A stretch of 64,000 nt of DNA from Mycolicibacterium porcinum (GTDB lineage: Bacteria; Actinomycetota; Actinomycetes; Mycobacteriales; Mycobacteriaceae): contig MVIG01000011.1 of the NCBI GenBank assembly GCA_002086835.1, positions 62,001 to 126,000 on the forward strand. The letters are read 5' to 3'. Made by a program: the position numbers and the translations under genes. The notes beneath the pieces were generated by a model. The model was not told the origin of the DNA and made no database searches. It worked only from the letters and a program-made list of their open reading frames with translations. Shown here in pieces: positions 1-7,978 of this stretch. The stretch's first letter is position 1; the number at the start of each line of letters is the position of its first letter.

Positions 1-794
1 AAAAGGCTCATCCCCGCGGCGAACAGCACCGGCAGAACCAGCATGGCGTACCAGGGCAGGGAGAAGGCCGCTGTTCCCGCCGCCAGCACCAGCAGCGCGA
101 CCTGGCTGGCGGTGTCGAAGCCCAGCCCCATCAGGAATCCCACCGGGTACAGATGCCAGGGCTTGTTGACCCGTCGCATCACCCGGCCCAACAGGCGGGC
201 CACGAAACCCCGGCTGTCGAGCTGACGTTCGAGTTCGGCCTCGTCGTACTCGCCACGTCGCATGGCCCGGAAAACCTTGGCGATCCCCACCGCGGCGAAC
301 AGATTCGTCAGGCCGACCAGGATCAGAAACGTTCCGGCCACCAGCGAGCCGACCAGCCCGAGAGTCTGCAGCATCGCGGACTCTTCGTCCTGAACCGGGC
401 CTGCGAGCGCCCGCACGCCCAGTGCCAGCAGCAGGGCCAGCCCGAACACCACGCTCGAATGCCCCAGCGAGAACCAGAAACCCGCCGAAATCGACCGGGT
501 GCCCTCCCCGACCAGTTTTCGGGTGGTGTTGTCGATGACGGCGATATGGTCGGCATCGAAGGCGTGGCGGACGCCCAGCAGATATGCGGTGACGCCGAGG
601 CCGACGCCGAACACGCCCGCCGAGCCCAGCGTGATGTGTTGCGGCGCCACCCCGAAAACCAGTACACCCCAACCGATGACATGCAGCAGCAGGACGAACG
701 CGGCGACAGCCACGATCGAGGTCCAGTCGGCGCGGTCGAAACGGGTAGCCAATCGGGTGGATCGGGCAGGGGCCTGCGATGCACCGATGGTCAT
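1..794 (-). CDS. nicT: NiCoT-family nickel/cobalt permease, C-terminus cut by window edge
   Basis: High-affinity Ni2+/Co2+ uptake permease of the NiCoT (HoxN/NixA) family in the cytoplasmic membrane. I translated the minus strand from the ATG at 794; the frame stays open to base 1, so about 264 residues are present and the C-terminus is missing. The family signature RHAFDADHIAVIDN is present in the second hydrophobic segment. Further signatures are WFSLGHSSVV and LGFDTASQ, with alternating hydrophobic segments between them. An ArsR-type regulator lies directly upstream in the same orientation, which fits metal-responsive control. In M. tuberculosis nicT also sits beside the glnA4 block. The family call is firm; the preference for Ni or Co cannot be read from sequence. 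Confidence 0.9.
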   Translation of the reverse strand, partial: MTIGASQAPARSTRLATRFDRADWTSIVAVAAFVLLLHVIGWGVLVFGVAPQHITLGSAGVFGVGLGVTAYLLGVRHAFDADHIAVIDNTTRKLVGEGTRSISAGFWFSLGHSSVVFGLALLLALGVRALAGPVQDEESAMLQTLGLVGSLVAGTFLILVGLTNLFAAVGIAKVFRAMRRGEYDEAELERQLDSRGFVARLLGRVMRRVNKPWHLYPVGFLMGLGFDTASQVALLVLAAGTAAFSLPWYAMLVLPVLFAAGMSL

Positions 795-820
795 CGACCG
801 AGCGTAAGACGGCCACTGAT

Positions 821-840
821 ATCTGTCCAGGCGAACAGAT
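821..840. promoter_or_regulatory. Putative ArsR operator upstream of nicT
   Basis: A perfect 6-bp inverted repeat, ATCTGT (821-826) and ACAGAT (835-840), separated by 8 bp, lies in the 58-bp gap between the arsR-like gene and nicT. The position and dyad symmetry are typical of ArsR/SmtB operators. The stem is too short and lacks a U-tract for a good terminator. Assignment to the adjacent regulator is inference. Confidence 0.5.
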
Positions 841-852
841 GAGAATCCGGTT

Positions 853-1182
853 TCAGCCGTGCCGGGCACCGATCCAGTGCAGCAGGTCGTGCACGGTGTC
901 GTCGTCGAGCCGGTAGTTCACCGTGCGCCCCACCCGAGTAGCGGTGACCCACCCCTGGTCCCGCAACACCCGCAACGCCTGGGATACCGCGTTCTCCGAG
1001 CGGCCAAGGGCGGTGGCCAGATCGCTGACACAAATTCCCGGCGCGCGGTGCAGGCCCAGCAGGATCTCCAGCCGGTGCGGGTCGGACAGCAAGTCGAAGC
1101 GCCGCGCCCACCCCGAGGTGTCGACGTCGGCCAGGGCCGATGTCGCGCGCTCGACCTGGCCGGCTTTACCGTGCCGGTCCAC
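853..1182 (-). CDS. ArsR/SmtB-family metal-responsive repressor
   Basis: A 109-residue winged-helix repressor. The ArsR core runs from about residue 28 (LLSDPHRLEILLGL) through the recognition helix region SENAVSQALRVLRDQG to the wing (VGRTVNYRL). The start is a GTG at 1182, 9 bp after the stop of the GntR gene. It ends 58 bp before nicT, so it probably controls nickel/cobalt uptake. Cysteines are scarce: only one is evident (C51 region, ICVSDL). A His/Asp-rich C-terminal helix (DDDTVHDLLHWIGARHG) could provide the metal ligands, as in Ni/Co sensors of the NmtR/KmtR type. Orthology to either is not claimed. Confidence 0.85.
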   Translation of the reverse strand: MDRHGKAGQVERATSALADVDTSGWARRFDLLSDPHRLEILLGLHRAPGICVSDLATALGRSENAVSQALRVLRDQGWVTATRVGRTVNYRLDDDTVHDLLHWIGARHG

Positions 1183-1191
1183 GGTACGAAT

Positions 1192-1923
1192 CTAATCCAG
1201 AAAGCCGTGCAGCAAGGCCGACGATCCCCCGACGTGGGCCAGCATGGCCGCGGCGGCCCGCTCGCTGTCACCGGCCAGGATCGCCATCACGATCTCCTCG
1301 TGCTGTTCGTCGGAATGGGCGATGTTGCGCGGCAGCAGCGGAATCTGATCCAGCAGGGCGTTGAGCCGCATCCGGTTCTCGGCGACCAGCGGCACCAGCG
1401 ACGGAGACCCCGCCGCCTCCGCGATGGCCAGATGCAGCCGCGAATCCAGCCGTCGGTAGTCGTCGGGCTCGGCACTGCGGACATCGGCCAGCCGGGACCA
1501 CAGCCCGTCGCGCTCGGCCGCGCTCAGCGTGCACCCGGCCGCCATCCGCGCCGCCCCGACCTCGAGGATCTCGCGCAGCCGCAACGCGTCATCGATCTCC
1601 TCACGCGTGGGCTTCGGGCCGTCCGCGGTGTGCCGAGGCAATTCCTCAGCCAGGAACGTGCCGCCGTACCGCCCCCGTTTGGACACCAGGTAGCCGGCGT
1701 CGGCCAGCGATTTGATCGCCTCCCGCACCGTGTCGCGGCTGACCCCGAGGCGTGCGGCCAGCTCACGCTCGGGCGGCAACGACTCGCCCGGCCCCAACAC
1801 CCCCAGCCGGATCGTCTCCAGCAGCCTGCCGACGGTGTCCTCGAAGGCATTGCCCAGCCGGACCGGACGCAGCAGCGCCCCGGCTGTCTCTGGGGCAGGC
1901 TGCGGGTCCGGTTCGGCTGTCAT
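1192..1923 (-). CDS. FadR-subfamily GntR transcriptional regulator (FCD domain)
   Basis: A 243-residue regulator. The N-terminal winged helix (about residues 28-95) has the GntR pattern GESLPPERELAARLGVSRDT. The C-terminal all-helical FCD effector domain carries the conserved metal/ligand residues D and H in RRLDSRLHLAIAEAAG and a further His in DEQHEEIV. It is the last gene of the glnA4-amidotransferase-aldehyde dehydrogenase-SDR operon (17 bp after the SDR). The likely role is local control of that operon in response to a carboxylate or amine intermediate. The ligand is not predictable. Confidence 0.88.
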   Translation of the reverse strand: MTAEPDPQPAPETAGALLRPVRLGNAFEDTVGRLLETIRLGVLGPGESLPPERELAARLGVSRDTVREAIKSLADAGYLVSKRGRYGGTFLAEELPRHTADGPKPTREEIDDALRLREILEVGAARMAAGCTLSAAERDGLWSRLADVRSAEPDDYRRLDSRLHLAIAEAAGSPSLVPLVAENRMRLNALLDQIPLLPRNIAHSDEQHEEIVMAILAGDSERAAAAMLAHVGGSSALLHGFLD

Positions 1924-1940
1924 GGTGAGCTACCAGGGTG

Positions 1941-2714
1941 TCACAGCGGCGTCACGTAGGCGGAGCTGATGCCGCCGTCGACCAGGAACGTCGAGCCCGT
2001 GATGAACGAGGAGTCGTCACTGGCCAGGAACGCCACCGCCGCGGCCAACTCCTCCGGTTCGGCGAAACGGCCCAGCGGTATGTGCACCAACCGCCGCGCG
2101 GCGCGCTCGGGATCCTTGGCGAACAGCTCCTGCAGGAGCGGCGTGTTGACCGGACCGGGGCACAGCGCGTTGACCCGGATGCCCTGCCGGGCGTACTGCA
2201 CGCCGAGCTCGCGCGACATCGCCAGCACACCGCCCTTGGACGCGGTGTAGGAGATCTGGGAGGTGGCCGAACCCATCACCGCGACGAACGACGCGGTGTT
2301 GATGATCGAGCCCTTGCCGGCGGGCACCATGTGACGCAGCGCCGCCCGGCACGACAGGTACACCGATTTCAGGTTGATGTCCTGCACCCGCTGCCAGGCC
2401 GGGAGCTCGGTGGTCTCGATGAGGTCGTCTTCGGGCGGTGAGATCCCGGCGTTGTTGAACGCGATGTCGACTGAACCGAAAGTCGCTGCGGCGGTGTCGA
2501 AGAGATGGTCGACGGCATCCTGGTCGGACACGTCGACGGCGACGAACAACCCGTCGAGCTCCTCGGCGGCGGCCTCTCCACTGGCGGGGTCGATATCGCC
2601 CACCACGATCGTGGCGCCCTCGGCGCGCAACCGACGGCCGGTGGCCAGGCCGATGCCGCTGGCGCCACCGGTGATGACGGCGACCTTGCCGGCCAGACGT
2701 TGGGTCAGATCCAT
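1941..2714 (-). CDS. SDR-family oxidoreductase (Rv2857c-like)
   Basis: A classical short-chain dehydrogenase of 257 residues. The cofactor motif TGGASGIG is near the N-terminus, an acidic residue follows beta-2 (VVGDID) suggesting NAD(H), and the structural NNAG motif, catalytic Ser (NTASFV) and YTASKGG (catalytic Tyr/Lys) are present. The ATG at 2714 directly follows the TAG of the upstream aldehyde dehydrogenase, with GAGGAG as ribosome-binding site. Operon context implies oxidation or reduction of an intermediate released from gamma-glutamylated amines. FabG-like specificity cannot be excluded. Confidence 0.88.
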   Translation of the reverse strand: MDLTQRLAGKVAVITGGASGIGLATGRRLRAEGATIVVGDIDPASGEAAAEELDGLFVAVDVSDQDAVDHLFDTAAATFGSVDIAFNNAGISPPEDDLIETTELPAWQRVQDINLKSVYLSCRAALRHMVPAGKGSIINTASFVAVMGSATSQISYTASKGGVLAMSRELGVQYARQGIRVNALCPGPVNTPLLQELFAKDPERAARRLVHIPLGRFAEPEELAAAVAFLASDDSSFITGSTFLVDGGISSAYVTPL

Positions 2715-4079
2715 CTACAGCTCCTCAATCGCGAAAAAGACGTTCTTGGTCTCGGTGAAGGACAGCGGTGCGTCGGGCCCCAACTCCCGTCCCAGCCCGG
2801 ACTGCTTGAAGCCGCCGAACGGGGTGTTGTAGCGCACCGACGAGTGCGAATTGACGCTCAGGTTGCCCGCTTCCACCGCTCGTGACACCCGCATCGCGCG
2901 CGAGAGGTTGTCGGTCCAGATCGAGCCCGACAAACCGTAGGGCGTGTCGTTGGCCAATGCGATGGCGTCGGCCTCGTCGTCGAACGGCAGCACGGTCACC
3001 ACCGGGCCGAAGATCTCGTCGGTCACCGTGCGGTCGGTGCGTTGCGGCGTCAACACCGTTGGGGGGAACCAGAACCCGGGGCCGCTCGGCGCCGAACCGC
3101 GGAATGCCACCGGGGCTCCGTCGGGCACGTAGGACGACACCGACTCCCAGTGCGGACGGGATACCAGTGGCCCCATCTCGGTGTCGCGCGTGGTGGGGTC
3201 TCCCACCGCAACGCCTTTGACCGCGGGTTCCAGCAACTCCATGAACCGGTCATAGACGCTGCGCTGCACCAGGATCCGGCTACGGGCACAGCAGTCCTGT
3301 CCGGCATTGTCGAACACCCCGTACGGTGCGGTGGCCGCCGCTCTCTCCAGATCGCAGTCGTCGAACACGATGTTCGCGCTCTTGCCACCCAGCTCCAGGG
3401 TGACGCGTTTGACCTGGGCGGACGCACCGGCCATCACCCGCATCCCCACCTCGGTGGATCCGGTGAACACCACCTTGCGCACGCCGGGGTGGGTGACGAA
3501 CCTCTCCCCCACCACCGACCCCTTGCCCGGCAGCACCTGGAAGAGATCCGGATCCAGGCCGGCTTCGTTGGCGAGCTCACCGAGCCGGATCGTGGTCAGC
3601 GGGGTCCACTCGGCGGGTTTGAGCACCACTGCGTTGCCTGCCGCCAGTGCCGGGGCGAAGCCCCATGCGGCGATGGTCATCGGGAAGTTCCACGGCGTGA
3701 TGACCCCGACGACACCGAGTGGCTCGTTGAAGGTGACATCCAGTCCACCGGCCACCGGGATCTGCTTGCCGCTCAGGCGTTCCGGGGTCGCCGAGTAGAA
3801 CTGCAGCACATCCCGGACGTGTCCGGCCTCCCATTCGGCCTGCCCGATCGGGTGCCCGGAGTTGGCCACCTCCAGGGCGGCCAGCTCGTCGATGTGAGCG
3901 TCGACGACCGCGGCGAATGCTCGCAGAGCCGCGGCCCGTTCGGCCGGCGCCTGCCGGGCCCAGGCCCGTTGCGCGGCCGCGGCGCGCGCCACCGCGTCGT
4001 CGACGGCACCCACATCCAGGAGGTCGACGGTGGTCAGCACCTCCTCGGTGGCCGGGTTGACGACCTGACTGGATGTCAT
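2715..4079 (-). CDS. NAD(P)-dependent aldehyde dehydrogenase (AldC/Rv2858c-like)
   Basis: A 454-residue aldehyde dehydrogenase. Visible features are the PWNFP cofactor-site motif (about residue 129), FTGSTEVG, the general base Glu229 in LELGGKS and the nucleophile Cys263 in GQDCCARSR. A longer open frame extends to 4166 but overlaps the upstream gene. The ATG at 4079 forms an ATGA overlap with the stop of the amidotransferase and gives the usual family N-terminus. In the operon it would oxidise the aldehyde of a gamma-glutamylated amine before the amidotransferase removes the glutamyl group, as PuuC does in the E. coli Puu pathway. Confidence 0.88.
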   Translation of the reverse strand: MTSSQVVNPATEEVLTTVDLLDVGAVDDAVARAAAAQRAWARQAPAERAAALRAFAAVVDAHIDELAALEVANSGHPIGQAEWEAGHVRDVLQFYSATPERLSGKQIPVAGGLDVTFNEPLGVVGVITPWNFPMTIAAWGFAPALAAGNAVVLKPAEWTPLTTIRLGELANEAGLDPDLFQVLPGKGSVVGERFVTHPGVRKVVFTGSTEVGMRVMAGASAQVKRVTLELGGKSANIVFDDCDLERAAATAPYGVFDNAGQDCCARSRILVQRSVYDRFMELLEPAVKGVAVGDPTTRDTEMGPLVSRPHWESVSSYVPDGAPVAFRGSAPSGPGFWFPPTVLTPQRTDRTVTDEIFGPVVTVLPFDDEADAIALANDTPYGLSGSIWTDNLSRAMRVSRAVEAGNLSVNSHSSVRYNTPFGGFKQSGLGRELGPDAPLSFTETKNVFFAIEEL

Positions 4080-4852
4080 GAGACCCTTTCTGTCGCATAG
4101 ATTCTGGCCGCCTCGACGACGGCGGCGAACAACCGCAGATCGTCGAGAGTTTCTTCGGGGTGCCATTGCACGCCCAGCACGAAGGCGTCGCCGGGCAACG
4201 TGGGGTCGAGTTCGACCGCCTCGATCACGCCGTCGGTATCGCGGGCGCTGACCACCAGACCGTCACCGAGCCGGTCGATGGCCTGATGGTGATAGCACTG
4301 CGCGTCGGATGTCTCGCCGATCAGACCGGCCAGCAACGTGCCGGGCACGGTGTGCACAGCCGAGGTACCGAACTGCGCATTGCCCAACTGATGGTGGGTG
4401 TGACCGATCACGTCGGGCAGGTGCTGGTGCAGGGTGCCGCCGAGTGCGGTGTTGAGCACTTGGGCACCCCGGCACACGCCGAGCACCGGGATACCGCGCC
4501 GCAATGCGGCTTCCAGCAGTGCGAACTCCCAGGCGTCGCGCGCGGTGGCCGGTTGATTGGTGGCCGGGTGTGACTGCTGTCCGTAGCGCGCCGGATCGAC
4601 GTCGGGGCCGCCGGTGATCACCAGACCGTCGATGCGGTCGAGGACCCGGTCGGCGATGTCTGCGTCCACCGGCTGCGGCGGCAGCAGCACCGCGATGCCG
4701 CCGGCCCGGGTGACGCCTTCGAAGTAGACCTGCGGCAGGAAACTCGCCTGCACGTCCCACACCCCGGTCTGCGCCTGCTGGAGGTAGGTGCTCATGCCGA
4801 TCACCGGGCGGGTGGCGCCGGCGCCGCCGACGTCAGAGCCGCTCAAAGCCAC
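4076..4852 (-). CDS. PuuD-like gamma-glutamyl hydrolase (class I amidotransferase, Rv2859c-like)
   Basis: A class I glutamine-amidotransferase fold of 258 residues. The family start RPVIGMSTY lies near residue 15, the oxyanion loop is VITGGPDVDP, the nucleophile is Cys127 in GVCRGAQ, and the His231/Glu233 dyad is in WHPEE. It probably hydrolyses gamma-glutamyl-aminocarboxylates such as gamma-glutamyl-GABA. I chose the GTG at 4852, which overlaps the glnA4 stop by 20 nt. The first ATG (4795) would remove the conserved first strand. It is translationally coupled to the genes on both sides. Confidence 0.87.
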   Translation of the reverse strand: MALSGSDVGGAGATRPVIGMSTYLQQAQTGVWDVQASFLPQVYFEGVTRAGGIAVLLPPQPVDADIADRVLDRIDGLVITGGPDVDPARYGQQSHPATNQPATARDAWEFALLEAALRRGIPVLGVCRGAQVLNTALGGTLHQHLPDVIGHTHHQLGNAQFGTSAVHTVPGTLLAGLIGETSDAQCYHHQAIDRLGDGLVVSARDTDGVIEAVELDPTLPGDAFVLGVQWHPEETLDDLRLFAAVVEAARIYATERVS

Positions 4853-6200
4853 GCACCCTTTCCCAGTCGGTCACCGCGGAGTTGAAAGCCGCCAGTTCGA
4901 TCCGCGCATTGTTGAGGTAGTGCTCGACGACGTCGTCCCCGAACGCCGTCCGCGCCACCTCGGACTTCGCGAACAGCTCGGCGGCCTCGGCCAGCGTGGT
5001 CGGCAATCGTTGCGCCGCACTGGCATAGGCGTTGCCCGGGAGCGCGTCGGGCAGTTCCAGCTCACGATCAATGCCGTACAGACCACCGGCGATCAGAGCC
5101 GACACGGCCAGGTACTGGTTGACGTCACCTCCGGGCGCCCGGCATTCCACCCGCATGCCGGAACCGTGACCCACCACGCGCAATGCACAGGTCCGGTTGT
5201 CCATGCCCCAGGCGATGGCCGTGGGCGCGAAGCTGCCTTCGGCAAACCTCTTGTAGGAGTTGATGTTCGGCGCGTAGAACAACGTCATCTCGCGCAGCGT
5301 CGCCAGTTGGCCTGCGATGAACCTGCGGAACATCGGCGACATTCCGTTCGGCTTGGAGTCGTCGGCGAACACCGGGGACCCGTTCTCACCACGTAGCGAG
5401 ATGTGGATGTGACAGCTGTTGCCCTCGCGTTCATCGAATTTCGCCATGAACGTCAGACTCTTGCCGTGCTGGTCGGCGATCTCCTTGGCACCGTTCTTGT
5501 AGATCGTGTGGTTGTCACACGTGTTGCGGGCGTGGTCGTACCGGAAGGCGATCTCCTGCTGACCCAGGTTGCATTCCCCCTTGACGCCCTCGCAGTACAG
5601 CCCGGCGCCCTCCATGCCGAGCCGGATGTCGCGCAGCAACGGCTCCATGCGGGTGGACGCCATCATGGCGTAGTCGACGTTGTAGTCGGAGGCCGGTGTC
5701 AGATCACGGTAACCCGCGGCCCAGGCCTCACGGAACGTGTTGTCGAACACCATGAATTCGAGTTCGGTGCCGACATACGGCACCAGTTTCCGCTCGGTCA
5801 GGCGGTCGATCTGACGGTTGAGGATGCTGCGCGGCGCCTGCTCGACGGGGCGGCCGTCGACCCACGACAGATCCGCCATCACCAGAGCGGTACCGGGCAG
5901 CCACGGGATCATCCGCAGCGTGGTGAAGTCGGCGGTCATCACCATGTCGCCGTAGCCGGTGTCCCAGCTCGACATCGAGTAGCCACCGACGGTGTTCATG
6001 TCGACATCGACCGCGAGCAGGTAGTTGCAACACTCCGCGCCGTGGGCGGCGACCTCCTCGACGAACAACCGGCCCGAAACCCGCTTGCCCGTGAGCCGGC
6101 CCTGCATGTCGCAGAAGGCGACGATCACCGTGTCGATCTCACCCGCCGCCACCATTTGCTCCAGATCGGCTCGTGCCAGCATGCCGGGGTTCTGGCTCAT
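4833..6200 (-). CDS. glnA4: Glutamine-synthetase-like gamma-glutamyl-amine ligase GlnA4
   Basis: A 455-residue glutamine synthetase homologue. The metal-binding glutamates are in GTELEF (about residues 144-149) and EGVKGECNLGQQE; the substrate histidine is in NSCHIHISL; ATP/phosphate contacts are in SYKRF and NRTCALRVVG. Homologues in actinobacteria (GlnA3/GlnA4) ligate glutamate to polyamines or ethanolamine rather than ammonia. The downstream aldehyde dehydrogenase and PuuD-like hydrolase support amine catabolism here. The frame is open to 6377, but the ATG at 6200 has a strong AGGAGGG ribosome-binding site and matches the family N-terminus. It is the first gene of a five-gene operon, divergent from a permease. 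Confidence 0.9.
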   Translation of the reverse strand: MSQNPGMLARADLEQMVAAGEIDTVIVAFCDMQGRLTGKRVSGRLFVEEVAAHGAECCNYLLAVDVDMNTVGGYSMSSWDTGYGDMVMTADFTTLRMIPWLPGTALVMADLSWVDGRPVEQAPRSILNRQIDRLTERKLVPYVGTELEFMVFDNTFREAWAAGYRDLTPASDYNVDYAMMASTRMEPLLRDIRLGMEGAGLYCEGVKGECNLGQQEIAFRYDHARNTCDNHTIYKNGAKEIADQHGKSLTFMAKFDEREGNSCHIHISLRGENGSPVFADDSKPNGMSPMFRRFIAGQLATLREMTLFYAPNINSYKRFAEGSFAPTAIAWGMDNRTCALRVVGHGSGMRVECRAPGGDVNQYLAVSALIAGGLYGIDRELELPDALPGNAYASAAQRLPTTLAEAAELFAKSEVARTAFGDDVVEHYLNNARIELAAFNSAVTDWERVRGFERL

Positions 6201-6318
6201 TGCGCACCCTCCTGCCCGTGTGGGACTCGGTGGCCAACCTGACGTCCAGCCGACCATTGCCTCGCCGATGACGTGATGATCGTGCCCCGAATTAGCATGA
6301 TTGTCACGCCAAAAGGTA

Positions 6319-6348
6319 GGACAGCAGACCAATAACGTTCTATTGTCC
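6319..6348. promoter_or_regulatory. Dyad in the glnA4/permease divergent promoter region
   Basis: Between the divergent starts (6200 and 6389) an outer inverted pair, GGACA (6319-6323) and TGTCC (6344-6348), lies close to an inner pair, CAATA (6330-6334) and TATTG (6341-6345). The symmetry and position suggest an operator for shared control, with the operon's GntR regulator as the obvious candidate. No classical -35/-10 pair stands out. Assignment is inference. Confidence 0.4.
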
Positions 6349-6388
6349 GTGTGCAGACCGCCCACCGCCCTGCACACGAGGAGCCGCC

Positions 6389-7978
6389 ATGCCCGAGGGG
6401 CACGAAGAACTCGCCGAACACCTCTCCGACGACGAACAACATCTCGCCAAGCTCGGTTACGTCCAGGAATTGCAGCGGTCCTGGTCGGGATTCTCCAACT
6501 TCGCCATCTCGTTCTCGATCATCTCGATCCTGGCGGGTTGCTTCACCTCGTTCGGGCTCGGCTGGAACAACGGCGGCCCGGCCGCCATCGCCTGGGGTTG
6601 GCCGATCGTCTCGGTCTTCATCCTGATCATCGGGTTCTGCCTGGCCGAGCTCGTCTCCGCGTACCCGACGTCGGGCGGGATCTATTGGTGGGCTTCCAAA
6701 CTCGGCGGCCCCAAGGCCGGCTTCTACACCGGCTGGCTCAACCTGATCGGCCTGATCGCGATCCTGGCCTCGGTGTCCTACGGCAGCGCGACATTCCTGG
6801 ACCTGACGCTGGGAACGTTCAGTGAATCCTGGCTCGCCGGCTACAGCCTGACCCGGGTGTTCATCATGTTCCTGATCATTCTGGCGGTCTCGGCCGTGAT
6901 CAACATCTTCTCGTCACACCTGCTGGCCGTCATCAACAACGTGTCGGTGTGGTGGCATGTCGCGGGTGCCACCGCGGTGATCGCGATCCTGTGGCTGCTC
7001 CCCGACCAACACGCCACGGTCTCCGATGTTTTCGCCAAGACGATCAACAACTCCGGGATCTTCTCCGGCTCCACGTCAGGCTGGGGTTTCCTGCTGTTCG
7101 TGCTGCCGATCTCGGCGATCCTCACGCAGTACACGATCACCGGCTACGACGCGTCGGCACACCTGTCCGAAGAGACCAAGAGCGCGGCCAACGCCGCCGC
7201 GAAGGGCATCTGGCAGTCGATCTTCTACTCGGCCATCGGCGGCTGGATCCTGTTGCTGTCGTTCCTCTTCGCCGTGCAGAACTCCGACGAGGTGTCCGCC
7301 AACGGCGGAGCGGTGGCGACGATCTTCACCCAGGCACTGGGATCGAAGTGGGCCGGTGTCGTGCTGATGATCGCCACCGCGGGCCAGCTGTTCTGCACCA
7401 CCGCCTGCCAGACCAGCGCCTCCCGCATGCTGTTCGCCTTCAGCCGCGACCGCGCCGTCCCCGGCCATCAGTTGTGGTCGAAGGTCAGCGCCACCCGCGT
7501 GCCCGCCAATGCGGTGATCATCACCGCGGTGATCGCGGCGATCATCACGCTGCCCGCCATCGTGGCGGTGAAGATCCCGGTCAACGGCGTGGAAGTGCCC
7601 TCGCCGGTCGCGTTCTACGCAGTCGTCTCGATCGGTGTGGTCGGGCTGTACCTGTGCTTCGCGGTGCCGATCTATTTCCGGTGGAAGGCCGGCGACTCGT
7701 TCGAGCAGGGCAAGTGGAACGTCGGCAACAAGTACAAGTGGATGGCGCCGGTGGCCATCGTCGAGATCATCGTCACCTCGATCATCGCGATGTTCCCGAC
7801 CTCCCTGGGTGGCATGCCGTGGGATCCGAGCTTCGAGTGGAAGTTCGTGAACTACACCCCGCTGCTGGTCGGCGGTGTGCTGGTGCTGCTGTTCATCTAC
7901 TGGCACGTGTCGGTGAAGCACTGGTTCACCGGCCCGATCAAACAGGTGGATGCCGCCGGCGCCGACCTGCCGAGCTGA
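6389..7978 (+). CDS. APC-superfamily amino-acid/amine permease
   Basis: A 529-residue integral membrane permease with about 12 hydrophobic segments. The first pair has the amino acid/choline/GABA transporter look (FAISFSIISILAG, then a Gly-rich loop WNNGGPAAIAWGWP), followed by YPTSGGIYWWA, a hallmark of the BAT/GabP-type subfamily. The ATG at 6389 has a GAGGAG ribosome-binding site. Divergence from glnA4 suggests that it imports the amine or amino acid handled by that operon; GABA, a polyamine or ethanolamine are all possible. Its TGA and the helicase stop on the other strand share the palindrome TGATCA. Confidence 0.88.
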   Translation: MPEGHEELAEHLSDDEQHLAKLGYVQELQRSWSGFSNFAISFSIISILAGCFTSFGLGWNNGGPAAIAWGWPIVSVFILIIGFCLAELVSAYPTSGGIYWWASKLGGPKAGFYTGWLNLIGLIAILASVSYGSATFLDLTLGTFSESWLAGYSLTRVFIMFLIILAVSAVINIFSSHLLAVINNVSVWWHVAGATAVIAILWLLPDQHATVSDVFAKTINNSGIFSGSTSGWGFLLFVLPISAILTQYTITGYDASAHLSEETKSAANAAAKGIWQSIFYSAIGGWILLLSFLFAVQNSDEVSANGGAVATIFTQALGSKWAGVVLMIATAGQLFCTTACQTSASRMLFAFSRDRAVPGHQLWSKVSATRVPANAVIITAVIAAIITLPAIVAVKIPVNGVEVPSPVAFYAVVSIGVVGLYLCFAVPIYFRWKAGDSFEQGKWNVGNKYKWMAPVAIVEIIVTSIIAMFPTSLGGMPWDPSFEWKFVNYTPLLVGGVLVLLFIYWHVSVKHWFTGPIKQVDAAGADLPS

